Source: Actinomycetota bacterium (GTDB lineage Bacteria > Actinomycetota > Actinomycetes > S36-B12 > UBA10799). Taken from it: a stretch of DNA of 64,000 bases. Each line of letters begins with the position of its first letter. Position 1 is the first letter of the stretch. Shown here piece by piece: positions 45,921 through 55,091 of this stretch. Location of the stretch: contig JACJWR010000002.1 in the NCBI GenBank assembly GCA_020637055.1, forward strand, positions 682,001-746,000, in the 5' to 3' direction. The position numbers were made by a program, and so were the translations under genes. The notes below the pieces were generated by a model. That model ran no database searches. It was not told where the DNA came from and saw nothing but the letters and a program-made list of their open reading frames with translations.

Positions 45921-46190
45921 CTAGCGGCGCAGGCCAAGGCGCTCGATGAGGGCGCGGTAGCGCTCGATGTCGTTCTTGGCCACGTAGTTCAGCAAGCGCC
46001 GCCGGCGGCCCACGAGAAGCAGCAGACCACGACGGGAGTGGTGGTCGTGCTTGTGGGACTTCAGGTGCTCGGTCAGATGAGCAATCCGGTGCGACAGCAG
46101 CGCGACTTGCACCTCTGGGCTACCTGTGTCGCCCTCGTGGGTGGCGTATTCGCTGATGATCCGCTGCTTGGTTTCTTGATCGATCGACAT
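45921..46190 (-). CDS. rpsO: 30S ribosomal protein S15
   Basis: 89 residues, full length. Binds 16S rRNA helices 20-22 and initiates platform assembly. The signature LTEHLKSHKHDHHSRRGLLLLVGRRRRLLNYV is intact. GAGAGGAACA precedes the ATG. The 5' region of about 95 bases after a TAGGCT -10 may act in S15 autoregulation. Confidence 0.98.
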   Translation of the reverse strand: MSIDQETKQRIISEYATHEGDTGSPEVQVALLSHRIAHLTEHLKSHKHDHHSRRGLLLLVGRRRRLLNYVAKNDIERYRALIERLGLRR

Positions 46191-46291
46191 TGTTCCTCTC
46201 GGACGCGACTCGGGCCCTGTGCATGCGATTGAGCACTCTCGGGCGGGGGATCATCTCACCGGGCGTCCGTCCAGTGAGGTTTCGAGGTCCC

Positions 46292-46297
46292 AGCCTA
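46292..46297 (-). promoter_or_regulatory. Candidate -10 TAGGCT for rpsO
   Basis: Lies about 100 bases before the rpsO ATG in the 171-base gap after ribF, leaving a leader of about 95 bases. A small ACACC/GGTGT hairpin (46302-46316) sits between it and ribF. Confidence 0.4.
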
Positions 46298-46361
46298 CCC
46301 CACACCCCGACGGTGTCCGGCCAGCCCCTTGCCCGGGCGCCTCCGTTCGGCGGGATGGCTG

Positions 46362-47318
46362 CTACACCAAGCCGAGGTGCACCCGGGCGGCATCCACGTC
46401 TTCGGCCATCTGTTTGGTCAGGGCCGAGGTGGAGGTGAAGGCGATCTGCCTGCGCAACCGCGACACGAAGTCGATCGCCACATGGGTGTCGTACACGTCG
46501 AGGTCCGCCGGCGCATCGATGGCGTACGCCTCCACCCGGCGGGTCTGGTCGGGAAACGTCGGATTGTCGCCGACGCTGATGGCGGCGGGGTAGGTCACCT
46601 GCTCCGAGCCGTAGGGCGACACGACCATGCGTCCGGCATAGACACCGTCGGCCGGGATCGCGGCCAATGTCGTGGTGTGGAGGTTCGCAGTGGGATACCC
46701 CAACTCGCGACCCCGGCGATCGCCCTGCACCACCGCACCCTCCACCCGGTGGGGTCGGGCCAATCCACGGGTGGCGGCCGCAACATCCCCGGTGGCGACC
46801 AATCCCCTGATCTCCGTCGAGCTGATGGGCACGTCCGGCCGGCCGAGCAGTTCCTCCCGCAACAGCGGCACCGCGTCGACGCTCATCCCGTAGCGTCCGC
46901 CGACCGATCGCAGTTCCGCGACATCGCCGGCCGCCCGATGGCCGAAGCGGAAATTCTCACCGACCACGACGGCCGAGGCCCCGAGCGCGCCGACGAGGAT
47001 CTCGGAGACGAAAGCCGCCGGTTCCTGCCGCGAGGCCTGTTTGTCGAACGGCATGACGAAGGTGGCGTCGACTCCGAGGGACTCCAGCAGCAGCAGTCGC
47101 TGCGCGAGCGTGGACAGCCGAGTCGGCGGATCGGGGCGCACCACTTCGGCCGGGTTCGGATCGAAGGTCAGCACCACGGCTGGCACACCCGCATCACGGG
47201 CATCCTCCACCGCCCGCCGGACGAGGACCCGGTGGCCCCGGTGAACACCGTCGTAGACCCCGATCGCCACCACGGGTGAACTGCGTTCCACGTCGTTGAG
47301 GCTGTACCAGCGCTTCAC
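46362..47318 (-). CDS. ribF: Bifunctional riboflavin kinase / FMN adenylyltransferase
   Basis: 318 residues. Converts riboflavin to FMN and FAD. The adenylyltransferase half shows GVYDGVHRGHRVLVRRA near the N-terminus and VVGENFRFGHRAAGD; the kinase half shows GRELGYPTANL and VYAGRMV. The GTG at 47318 gives the normal N-terminus (VKRWYSLNDV) with GGGAG eight bases upstream; the frame is open to 47681 only as a truB shadow. A 62-base gap separates it from truB. No FMN riboswitch is seen. Confidence 0.95.
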   Translation of the reverse strand: MKRWYSLNDVERSSPVVAIGVYDGVHRGHRVLVRRAVEDARDAGVPAVVLTFDPNPAEVVRPDPPTRLSTLAQRLLLLESLGVDATFVMPFDKQASRQEPAAFVSEILVGALGASAVVVGENFRFGHRAAGDVAELRSVGGRYGMSVDAVPLLREELLGRPDVPISSTEIRGLVATGDVAAATRGLARPHRVEGAVVQGDRRGRELGYPTANLHTTTLAAIPADGVYAGRMVVSPYGSEQVTYPAAISVGDNPTFPDQTRRVEAYAIDAPADLDVYDTHVAIDFVSRLRRQIAFTSTSALTKQMAEDVDAARVHLGLV

Positions 47319-47380
47319 TGAGGCGTCTCCCAGGGGTGAGGCGGCGCACCGTTGCGGCCGTCGAATCGCACCGATCGACC

Positions 47381-48331
47381 CTATCGTCCTTCGACCGGCA
47401 TCAGCACGACGAACGGAGCCAGGGTGGTTTCGTTGATCCTGGCCCCGGCTACGACGTGCCCGTCGGGCGCGGTGACGAAACAGATCGTGGACTCGACTCC
47501 CCCACCCTCGGCCGCCGCGCTCGGAGACTCGAATGCGAATTCCGAGAGGGGTACCTGCTGACCATGCTTGATCCGGTCGATGGTGGCGTCGGCTGCCGTG
47601 AGCAGGGGAAACCGGTCGCCCACCACCGTCCGCACCGGCTCGACCCGCGGATCCGCGACGAAATCGCCGAGCAGCCGACATTCGTCGACTCGGATGCCAA
47701 ACGATTCGACCCGACGCAGCGCGGTGAGGTGGCCCCCCACTCCGAGGGCGTCGCCGAGGTCCCGAGCCAAAGCACGGATGTAGGTTCCGCTCCCGCAGCG
47801 CACCCGAGCCGACACGTCCACGAATTCCGGAGCGGCGCCCGTGCGACCAATGCCCAGGACGTCGAATTCGTACACCGTGATCGGGCGGGCCGCGAGCACC
47901 GGGGATTCGCCGGCGCGGGCCCGGGCGTACGACCGCCGACCGGCGACCTTGACTGCGCTGACCGTGCTGGGTCGCTGTTCGATCTGCCCGGTGAATTGTG
48001 GGATGGCAGCCCGGATCCGCTCATCCGACAGTCCGGCCGCGCCGTGGGTGGCTAGCACCTCACCCTGGGCGTCGTCGGTGGTGGTCGACTGCCCCAGTCT
48101 GATGGTTGCGGTGTACGTCTTGTCCGCATCGGAGATCAACGAGAGCAGCCTGGTGGCACGGCCGATTCCCAGGACCAACACCCCGGTGGCCATCGGATCC
48201 AAGGTGCCCGCATGTCCCACTCGCCGGGTCCCGAGTGCACGCCTGGTCTGCGCCACGACATCGTGACTAGTGAGGCCGGCCGGTTTGTCGAGGAAGACGA
48301 ACCCGGGCGGTGTGTCGTCAGGTCGGTTCAC
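47381..48331 (-). CDS. truB: tRNA pseudouridine(55) synthase TruB
   Basis: 316 residues. Makes pseudouridine 55 in the T arm. Catalytic Asp in GHAGTLDPMATGVLVLGIG, DKTYTATIRLG, and RCGSGTYIRALARDLGDALG. The C-terminal region is PUA-like. The GTG start overlaps the nrnA stop (GTGA). Confidence 0.96.
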   Translation of the reverse strand: MNRPDDTPPGFVFLDKPAGLTSHDVVAQTRRALGTRRVGHAGTLDPMATGVLVLGIGRATRLLSLISDADKTYTATIRLGQSTTTDDAQGEVLATHGAAGLSDERIRAAIPQFTGQIEQRPSTVSAVKVAGRRSYARARAGESPVLAARPITVYEFDVLGIGRTGAAPEFVDVSARVRCGSGTYIRALARDLGDALGVGGHLTALRRVESFGIRVDECRLLGDFVADPRVEPVRTVVGDRFPLLTAADATIDRIKHGQQVPLSEFAFESPSAAAEGGGVESTICFVTAPDGHVVAGARINETTLAPFVVLMPVEGR

Positions 48332-49341
48332 CTGTCCGCCATGAACCCTTCCAAACCGTGCAACAGGTCCGCGGAGATCACCTCGGCGTCACCGGCGGCG
48401 GCATAACCGGCCGCCTGGGTGTGGCCGCCGCCGCCTCTGCTGGCGGCGAAGGAACCCAGGTCAACAGCCCCCTTGCTGCGGGCCGACACCCGCCAGCCAC
48501 CGTCGTCGTCCTCCTTCAGCAGCACTGCGGTGTCGGCGTCGCCGATGGCCGCGAGGTCTGTGACCAAGGACTCGACCTCGTCGAACGAGACCCCCAGGTC
48601 GGCGCGATCCGCTCGGCTGACGATGCCGATGAGCAGGCCTGCACCATGCAGGGCCGTCTCCTCGTACTGGGCGTCGACCATCATCTGACCCGCCAGCCGC
48701 GCGACTGCGATCGGCCGACTGGCGAACAACTCGGTGGCGATGGCGGAATGGTCGATCCCACTGCGATGAAGTTCGGCGGCCAGGCCGTGGGTCTGCGCCG
48801 TCGTCGCCGGGAAACGGAAACTTCCGGTGTCAGAGCTGATGGCCGCATAGAGATTGGTGGCGATGTCCGGGGTCCGGGGGCAACCGAGATCGTCGAGCAG
48901 GCGAGCCACCAGCACACCGGTGGCCGGAGCGTCGCTCGCCACCACCTCGATGTCTCCGAAGCCGGGGTTGGATCGATGGTGATCCAGCACCGCGAAAACT
49001 CCCGCTCGCCCGGCTACCTCGAGCAGCCGGCCCAGTCGATCCGGTGCCGCGCAGTCCACCGCCACCAGACAGTCGGGGTGGGCGAGCACCTGCTCCGGTG
49101 CCACGATCAGATCCGAGGCACCGGGCAACCACCGCAGAGCGCGCGGGACCGCGAAAGGTTCGGCATCGAAGGTCACCTGCACCTGAGCGCAGCCCGCACC
49201 GCGCAGACCCAAGGCCAGGGCCAGGGCCGACCCCAAGGCGTCGGGATCCGGATTCACGTGCCCGACCACGACCACCGAATCGGCTCGGGCGAGGGCGGCG
49301 ACCAGTCGTCGCCACTCCCCGCCTCCAACAACCGAGGTCAC
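48328..49341 (-). CDS. nrnA: DHH-family phosphoesterase, NrnA type
   Basis: 337 residues. Oligoribonuclease / pAp-phosphatase and in actinobacteria also cyclic dinucleotide hydrolysis (Rv2837c). HVNPDPDALGSALAL, AVDCAAPDRLG, the DHH motif VLDHHRSNPGF and the DHHA1 glycine loop SRGGGGHTQAAGY are all present. The GTG start overlaps the rbfA stop (GTGA). Conserved between rbfA and truB. Confidence 0.94.
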   Translation of the reverse strand: MTSVVGGGEWRRLVAALARADSVVVVGHVNPDPDALGSALALALGLRGAGCAQVQVTFDAEPFAVPRALRWLPGASDLIVAPEQVLAHPDCLVAVDCAAPDRLGRLLEVAGRAGVFAVLDHHRSNPGFGDIEVVASDAPATGVLVARLLDDLGCPRTPDIATNLYAAISSDTGSFRFPATTAQTHGLAAELHRSGIDHSAIATELFASRPIAVARLAGQMMVDAQYEETALHGAGLLIGIVSRADRADLGVSFDEVESLVTDLAAIGDADTAVLLKEDDDGGWRVSARSKGAVDLGSFAASRGGGGHTQAAGYAAAGDAEVISADLLHGLEGFMADR

Positions 49342-49772
49342 TGTGGTTCCGAGGTCGGGTCCTCCGAGCGGTAGGGGTCGGACTCCCCGGCGAACTCGGC
49401 GTCCTTGGCCGCTGCGGCGATCGCGGAATCCCGCTGCGCCGCCGAGCGCAGCAGGTCCTCGATGTGCCTGGCGTTCTCCGGTACGGCGTCCGGCGTGAAC
49501 GTCAGCGTGGGCGTGAACTTCACCCCGGTCTCCTTGCCCACCTCTGAGCGCAACAGGCCGGTGGCGGACTCCAACGCCTTGGCCGTGGAGGCCTGCTCGA
49601 CCGGATCGCCGAGCACGGTGTAGAACACCGTTGCATCGCGCAGATCCGGCGTGACCCGCACATCGGTGACCGTGACGAAACCCAGCCGGGGATCCTTCAC
49701 CTTGAACTTGAGCGCCTCCGCCACGACCTCATGGATCACTTCGGCCAGTCGCCTGGCCCGAGCCTCGCTCAT
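49338..49772 (-). CDS. rbfA: Ribosome-binding factor A
   Basis: 144 residues. 16S rRNA maturation factor. RARRLAEVIHEVVAEALKFKVKDPRLGFVTVTDV is the family N-terminus; the KH-like fold ends near 110, followed by an Ala/Glu-rich tail. The ATG overlaps the infB stop (ATGA). Confidence 0.95.
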   Translation of the reverse strand: MSEARARRLAEVIHEVVAEALKFKVKDPRLGFVTVTDVRVTPDLRDATVFYTVLGDPVEQASTAKALESATGLLRSEVGKETGVKFTPTLTFTPDAVPENARHIEDLLRSAAQRDSAIAAAAKDAEFAGESDPYRSEDPTSEPQ

Positions 49773-52690
49773 GCTCGCTCCTTCTCCCTCATCTCGAAGG
49801 TCTCGATCACGTCATCGACCTTGATGTCGTTGAAGGAGCCAAGCCCGATTCCGCACTCGTAGCCCTCCCGGACCTCGGTCGCGTCGTCCTTGAAGCGGCG
49901 CAGCGACCCGACTGTGAGGTTGTCTGCGACGACCACACCATCGCGGACCAGCCTCGCTTTGGAGTTGCGGACGATGGTGCCGGATCGCACCAGGCACCCC
50001 GCGATGTTGCCGAACTTGGACGACCGGAACACCTCGCGCACCTCGGCCGTGCCGAGTTGGGCCTCTTCGAACTCCGGCTTCAGCATGCCCTTCAGGGCTG
50101 CCTCGACGTCCTCGATGGCCTGGTAGATGATGCTGTAGTACCGGACGTCGACGTTCTCACGTTCGGCGAGTTCGCGGGACTTGCCTTCGGGTCGCACGTT
50201 GAAGCCGATGATCACGGCGTCTGACGCACTCGCCAACGTCACATCGTTCTCGGTGATGGCGCCGACACCACGGTGGATCACCCGCAGCGAAACGTCGTCG
50301 CCGACGTCCAACTTCACGAGCGCGTCCTCCAACGCCTCCACCGAACCCGAGACGTCGCCCTTGAGGATCAACTTCAGCTCCTCGACGGCACCGCGCTCGA
50401 CCTGCTTGAGGAAGTCCTCGAGCGTGCGCCGGCCGCGGCTCTGCGCAAGTTGGGCATTTCGCTCGCGGGCCTGCCGGGTGTTGGCGATCTGACGGGCGAC
50501 GCGGTCCTCTTCCACCACCAGGAAGGTGTCGCCCGCTCCGGGCACGGAGGTCAATCCGAGCACCTGCACCGGCCGGGAAGGCAACGCCTCTTCGAGTGTG
50601 TGGCCGAATTCGTCGAGCATCGCACGCACCCGACCGTGAGCGTCTCCGGCCACGATGGAATCGCCCGGCCGCAGCGTGCCGCGTTGCACCAGGACGGTGG
50701 CCACCGGCCCACGGCCCTTGTCCAGATGCGCCTCGATCGCCACGCCCTGGGCGTCTTGATCGGGATTGGCCCGCAGGTCCAACGCCGCATCGGCGGTGAG
50801 CAGCACGGCTTCAAGGAGTTCGGCGATCCCCTGGCGCTGCTTCGCCGAGACGTCGACGAAGATCGTGTCGCCGCCGTACTCCTCGGCGACCAGCCCGTAC
50901 TCGGTCAACTGACCGCGTACCTTGGTCGGGTCGGCGCCTTCCTTGTCGATCTTGTTCACGGCCACCACGATCGGGACGTCGGCCGCCTGGGCGTGGTTGA
51001 GCGCTTCGATCGTCTGCGGCTTCACGCCATCGTCGGCGGCCACCACCAGGATCGCGATGTCGGTGACCTTGGCCCCGCGCGCCCTCATGGCGGTGAACGC
51101 CTCGTGACCCGGGGTGTCGATGAACGTGACAGCCCGCTCGGAGTCCTCTCCCTGGTGCGCGCGGACTTGGTAGGCACCGATGTGCTGGGTGATCCCTCCG
51201 GCCTCGCCGCTGACCACGTTCGTGTGACGGATCGCGTCGAGCAACTTGGTCTTGCCGTGGTCCACGTGACCCATCACGGTCACCACCGGGGGGCGGGACT
51301 GGAGATCCTCGTCGATCCCCTCGTTCTCGCCGAACTCGATGTTGAACCGTTCGAGCAACTCCCGGTCCTCGTCCTCCGGCGAGACGACCTGGATGTCGTA
51401 GTTCAGTTCCGCGCCGAGCAGCTCAAGGGTCTCATCGCCCACGGACTGGGTGGCGGTCACCACCTCGCCGAGGCTGAACAAGGCTGCCACCAACGCAGCG
51501 GGGTTGACGTCGATGCGCTCAGCGAGGTCGGTGAGGGACGCACCACGGGGCAGTCGGATGGTCCGACCATCGCCCATGGCAACCTTCGCACCGCCCAAGG
51601 TGGGCGCATCCATGTTGTCGAACTCTTGCCGCTTCGCGCGCTTGGACTTGCGGCTCTTCCGGCCCGGTCGACCGCCGAATCGGCCACCTGGACCGGCCGG
51701 TCGGCCGAATGCGCCGCCAGCCTGGCCCGGTCGACCTGGGCCGCCGCCCGGACGTCCCTGGCCGGGGCGGCCCGCCGTCGTCGCGCCGCCGCCGCCCGGC
51801 CGCTGACCGCCACCGGAGAAGCCGCCGCGGCCACCGCCTGCGGCACCGCCGCCCGGACGACCGTCGCGACCACCGGGTCGAGGTCCGCCGCGGCCGGCAG
51901 GTGCGGCCGGCTTGCGGGGTCGGGAAGGCATCATGTTGGGGTTCGGCCTGGGCCCACCCGGTGCGGGTGTGTCGGGCTTCATCCCCTGGCTGCTGCTGAA
52001 CGGGTTGTTGCCCGGCCGAGGTGAACCCTGGCGCATCCCCTGGCTGCTGCTGAACGGGTTGTTGCCCGGCCGCGGCGCACCGCCGGGTCGGGGAGTCCCC
52101 GGCCGCTTTGGGGCAGGCGTGGGGCGCGGCCCTGGAGTGGGTGCCGTGCCCCTGCTCGGGCCGGTCGACGGGGTGCCGGCGGCCGGGCCGGGCGCTGCCG
52201 GTTTGCCCGGCGCCGGCGTAGGAGTCGGCTTCGCGGTGGGGCTGTTTGGCGTGCGCTGCGGCGTCGGTCCGCTGGGACGGCCGGGGGCCGGAGCCGCCGC
52301 CGCCGGCCGAGGTTCGCCTGGCCGGCCGGCTTGGGCCGGCGTCGGCGCAGCTGCCGCGGCACCGGTGCGCGGCTGGGGCGACTCGCCTGCCGATCCGGGT
52401 TGCGGCCGGGATGGCTTCGCAGTTGCCGGGGTGGGCGTGGCGGTACCGCTGGAGGTGGGCTTCGGTGCGGCTGGCTTCGGTGCGGATCCGGCCTTCGGCT
52501 TTCCTTCGGCCGGTTGGGCCTTGGTGTCAGCGGAGTCGGCATACGCCGCGCGCAACTTCTTCGCAGCCGGAGCCTCGATGCTCGACGAGGCACTCTTCAC
52601 GAATTCCCCGAGATCGCGGAGTTTGGCGACTGCTTCCTTACTCTCAATACCTAGTTCTTTGGCGAGTTCATAGACCCGGACCTTGGACAC
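49769..52690 (-). CDS. infB: Translation initiation factor IF-2
   Basis: 973 residues. GTPase that brings initiator tRNA to the ribosome. IF2-N domain (SKVRVYELAKELGIESKEA), a long Pro/Ala/Gly/Arg-rich disordered region (about 60-345), a second IF2-N-like segment, then the G domain with GHVDHGKT near 469, DTPGHEAF and NKIDK, and the C-terminal IF2 domains. Within the disordered region PGNNPFSSSQGM occurs twice, encoded by a 54-base-period DNA repeat. The GTG start is preceded by GGAGAGAA. Confidence 0.97.
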   Translation of the reverse strand: MSKVRVYELAKELGIESKEAVAKLRDLGEFVKSASSSIEAPAAKKLRAAYADSADTKAQPAEGKPKAGSAPKPAAPKPTSSGTATPTPATAKPSRPQPGSAGESPQPRTGAAAAAPTPAQAGRPGEPRPAAAAPAPGRPSGPTPQRTPNSPTAKPTPTPAPGKPAAPGPAAGTPSTGPSRGTAPTPGPRPTPAPKRPGTPRPGGAPRPGNNPFSSSQGMRQGSPRPGNNPFSSSQGMKPDTPAPGGPRPNPNMMPSRPRKPAAPAGRGGPRPGGRDGRPGGGAAGGGRGGFSGGGQRPGGGGATTAGRPGQGRPGGGPGRPGQAGGAFGRPAGPGGRFGGRPGRKSRKSKRAKRQEFDNMDAPTLGGAKVAMGDGRTIRLPRGASLTDLAERIDVNPAALVAALFSLGEVVTATQSVGDETLELLGAELNYDIQVVSPEDEDRELLERFNIEFGENEGIDEDLQSRPPVVTVMGHVDHGKTKLLDAIRHTNVVSGEAGGITQHIGAYQVRAHQGEDSERAVTFIDTPGHEAFTAMRARGAKVTDIAILVVAADDGVKPQTIEALNHAQAADVPIVVAVNKIDKEGADPTKVRGQLTEYGLVAEEYGGDTIFVDVSAKQRQGIAELLEAVLLTADAALDLRANPDQDAQGVAIEAHLDKGRGPVATVLVQRGTLRPGDSIVAGDAHGRVRAMLDEFGHTLEEALPSRPVQVLGLTSVPGAGDTFLVVEEDRVARQIANTRQARERNAQLAQSRGRRTLEDFLKQVERGAVEELKLILKGDVSGSVEALEDALVKLDVGDDVSLRVIHRGVGAITENDVTLASASDAVIIGFNVRPEGKSRELAERENVDVRYYSIIYQAIEDVEAALKGMLKPEFEEAQLGTAEVREVFRSSKFGNIAGCLVRSGTIVRNSKARLVRDGVVVADNLTVGSLRRFKDDATEVREGYECGIGLGSFNDIKVDDVIETFEMREKERA
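51981..52072 (-). repeat. 54-bp-period repeat inside infB
   Basis: A 38-base segment at 51981-52018 recurs identically at 52035-52072. It encodes the duplicated NNPFSSSQGM block of the IF-2 disordered region and keeps frame (54 = 18 codons). Copy number may vary between strains. Confidence 0.9.
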
Positions 52691-52765
52691 TTCTCTCCGT
52701 TCTGGCCCGGGCGCGAGTCGCGACCGAGCCGTCAGTGGTACGACGGTGGCTTCATGGTTGCCCGT

Positions 52766-53095
52766 TCATGGGGTGCTCATCCTGTGCTCCCTTGAAACTT
52801 GCGACTGGTCGGCTCGACCCGCGGAAACGGCGTCGCGGACAGCTGAGGTGTCGAGACCGCTTGAACCCCGCAGAGCGCGCGCGAACGCTCGCCTACGCAC
52901 TGCGAGTTCAAGGCAATCCACACTCCAGTGGAGATACGCTCCCCTGCCCGGATGCACAGCGGCTGGGTCAGGCAGCACACTGCGGCCGTCGCTCACCACT
53001 CTCAACAGATCGTTTTTGCTGGACTTGACCCTGCAGCCGACACACGTGCGGATCGGCGCAGACTTCGTTTCCAGCGCTGCTGAGTCTACCCCCAT
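52766..53095 (-). CDS. ylxR: YlxR (DUF448) RNA-binding protein
   Basis: 109 residues. Small nucleic-acid-binding protein encoded between nusA and infB; binds RNase P RNA or DNA in studied species. Signature PIRTCVGCRVKSSKNDLLRVV and PGRGAYLHWSVDCLELAVRRRAFARALR is complete. The ATG is in TGATG overlap with the nusA stop. A TTG three bases earlier is possible. A Ser/Arg tail of about 25 residues follows the domain. Confidence 0.93.
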   Translation of the reverse strand: MGVDSAALETKSAPIRTCVGCRVKSSKNDLLRVVSDGRSVLPDPAAVHPGRGAYLHWSVDCLELAVRRRAFARALRGSSGLDTSAVRDAVSAGRADQSQVSREHRMSTP

Positions 53096-54084
53096 CAATC
53101 GGGATCGACCGCATCGGGCGCGGAGTCGGGCTTGATGTCAATTCGCCAGCCGGTGAGGCGGGCTGCTAGCCGGGCGTTCTGCCCTTCCCGGCCTATGGCC
53201 AGCGAGAGTTGGTAGTCCGGCACAATCACCCGCACACTCTTCGCCACCGGATCCACCACCTTGGTCGCGACGACTCGCGCCGGGGACAGGGCGTTGCCGA
53301 CGAACCGGGCGGGGTCGATGTCGAAGTCGATGATGTCGATCTTCTCGCCATCGAGTTCGGCGGTCACCGCTCGGACCCGCTGACCCATCGGCCCGATGCA
53401 GGCCCCCTTGGCGTTGACCTCGGCCACCGTCGGCCTCACCGCCACCTTGCTGCGATGCCCCGCTTCCCGGGCCACCGCAACGATCTCCACGGTGCCGTCG
53501 GCGATCTCCGGCGACTCCAGCGCGAACAGTCGGCGGACCAGGTCGGGATGTGTCCGGGACAGTGTGATCTGGGGCCCGCGGGGACCTCTGCGCACCTCCG
53601 TGACGATCGCTTTGATGCGCCGTCCGTGGCTGTAGTCCTCCCCCGGCACCTGCTCCACCGGTGGGATGACGCCCTCCACCCCGTCGCCGAGGTCGACGTA
53701 CACCTTGGTGGCGTCGCGGCCCTGCTGGATCGGCCCGGACACCAACGACCCGACCCGACCTGAGAATTCATCCACCGTTGCGTCGTCGGTGACTTCCAGC
53801 AATCGTTGCCGCAGCACCTGGCCCGCGGTCGTCGCGGCGATTCGACCGAAATTGCTGGGAGTGTCGTCGTATTCCCCCAACGGGTTGCCCGCTTCGTCGA
53901 TCTCGGTCGCCCACACGACGACGTGGCCGCTGCGGCGATCCAACTCCACCCGGGCGCGGGGGCTGGCACCCGGAGTATGACGATAGGCAACCAGCAGTGC
54001 CTCTTCGATCGACGCCACGACCACATCGAGTGAGAGGTTCTTCTCGCGCACCAAAGCCTTCAAGGCATTGACGTCGATGTCCAT
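53095..54084 (-). CDS. nusA: Transcription termination/antitermination factor NusA
   Basis: 329 residues, the short actinobacterial form without acidic C-terminal repeats. N-terminal RNA polymerase-binding domain, S1 domain (GPIQQGRDATKVYVDLGDGVEGVIPP) and two KH domains (ACIGPMGQRVRAV; LAIGREGQNARLAARLTGW). The ATG overlaps the rimP stop (TGATG); GTG three bases earlier is also possible. Confidence 0.95.
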   Translation of the reverse strand: MDIDVNALKALVREKNLSLDVVVASIEEALLVAYRHTPGASPRARVELDRRSGHVVVWATEIDEAGNPLGEYDDTPSNFGRIAATTAGQVLRQRLLEVTDDATVDEFSGRVGSLVSGPIQQGRDATKVYVDLGDGVEGVIPPVEQVPGEDYSHGRRIKAIVTEVRRGPRGPQITLSRTHPDLVRRLFALESPEIADGTVEIVAVAREAGHRSKVAVRPTVAEVNAKGACIGPMGQRVRAVTAELDGEKIDIIDFDIDPARFVGNALSPARVVATKVVDPVAKSVRVIVPDYQLSLAIGREGQNARLAARLTGWRIDIKPDSAPDAVDPD

Positions 54085-54542
54085 CACGCATCGTCTCCGA
54101 ATTCCACCTGCACCACGGCGCGCTCGACTTCCTGATACGGCACATGACGGTCCTCGAAAGTGGCGCGAACCTCATCGGCCCCGGTGAGTCGGGCCTCGAA
54201 GCCGGTGCCGTCGACCATGTGCACCGCCACCAGTCGTCCGACGTTGCGACGCCAGTGCCGCGGCAACGTCAACGGTGTGGCGACACCTCGCGAACTGACT
54301 TCCAGCGTGTAGGCCTGCTCCCCCATCGCGTCCGACGAATCCAGCGCGACGGAGATCTCCCGGGAGAGCTCCGCGAGGCCGTCGGAATCGACCACGTCTG
54401 CATCGACGGTGACGATGACCTGGGTGCGCTTGCCGGCCGGTCGCACGGTCACACCTTCGAGGTCGTAGCCCGCCTCGGCGACCACCGGGTCCACGATTCG
54501 TTCGACTTTGGCTGCCTTCGCCCGATCGGCGTCCTTCGCCAT
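54084..54542 (-). CDS. rimP: Ribosome maturation factor RimP
   Basis: 152 residues. 30S assembly factor. Conserved blocks AEAGYDLEGVTVRPAG, DADVVDSDGLAELSREISVALDSSD and YTLEVSSRGVATPLTLPRHWRRNVGR. ATG at 54542 with GGAGGA nine bases upstream; the frame is open to 55130 under the divergent gene. First gene of the rimP-nusA-ylxR-infB-rbfA-nrnA-truB-ribF run. Confidence 0.94.
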   Translation of the reverse strand: MAKDADRAKAAKVERIVDPVVAEAGYDLEGVTVRPAGKRTQVIVTVDADVVDSDGLAELSREISVALDSSDAMGEQAYTLEVSSRGVATPLTLPRHWRRNVGRLVAVHMVDGTGFEARLTGADEVRATFEDRHVPYQEVERAVVQVEFGDDA

Positions 54543-54617
54543 CTGCGTCGTCCTCCGCTTCCGCCCGATTGACACTCCGACACCGATCGCTGCCGTGGGC
54601 ACCAGGGTAGCGCCGCC

Positions 54618-54623
54618 TAGGCT
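54618..54623 (+). promoter_or_regulatory. -10 TAGGCT, leaderless promoter of the DUF4439 pair
   Basis: Ends six bases before the ATG at 54630; divergent from rimP. Confidence 0.5.
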
Positions 54624-54629
54624 GACGCC

Positions 54630-55091
54630 ATGACTACCACCGCGGGAACGAGCCGGCGGACCGTGCTGGCTCTCGGGGCCGCTGCCATTCCCCTGCTCGC
54701 CGCCTGCACCTCCGAAACAGGCAGCCTCCCCGAGACCGTCGACCCAGTGCGCCGAGAGAGCCTCGGCGATGAGTTGCGGCTGATCGCGCTCTACGAGGCG
54801 GCCCTCGCCCAATCGAGCGAACTCGAGGACGTGCTGACGCCCATCGTGGAAGCGCACCGAGCTCACGCCGAGGCATTGCGACAGGGGCTCGCCGAGCCGT
54901 CTCCGACGCCACCTGCGGCACCCACCATCGGTGCGGACCCGCTCGAGCAACTGCGGACCGCCGAACGTGAAGCCGTGGGCCTCCGCTCCGGCGCCTGCAC
55001 CCGCACCACCGACCCGGACCTGGCCTCTCTGCTGTGCCTCATCAGCGCCTCGGAGGCCCAACACGTGGCGGTATTGGCGGGCACCACATGA
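54630..55091 (+). CDS. Exported lipoprotein, ferritin-like helical (DUF4439-like)
   Basis: 153 residues. A twin-arginine-type signal (TSRRTVLALGAAAIPLLAAC) ends in a lipobox Cys near residue 27. The mature part is helical with acidic/His positions (DELRLIALYEAAL, EAHRAHAEALRQG, SASEAQHVAVLAG) like a half ferritin-like bundle. It occupies the place of Rv2843 between rimP and proS. Stop overlaps the next gene (ATGA). No metal site has been demonstrated; function unknown. Confidence 0.7.
   Translation: MTTTAGTSRRTVLALGAAAIPLLAACTSETGSLPETVDPVRRESLGDELRLIALYEAALAQSSELEDVLTPIVEAHRAHAEALRQGLAEPSPTPPAAPTIGADPLEQLRTAEREAVGLRSGACTRTTDPDLASLLCLISASEAQHVAVLAGTT

Noticed and set aside
50273..52024. 583-codon plus-strand frame opposite infB
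   Set aside because: Shadow of IF-2; composition mirrors the low-complexity region.
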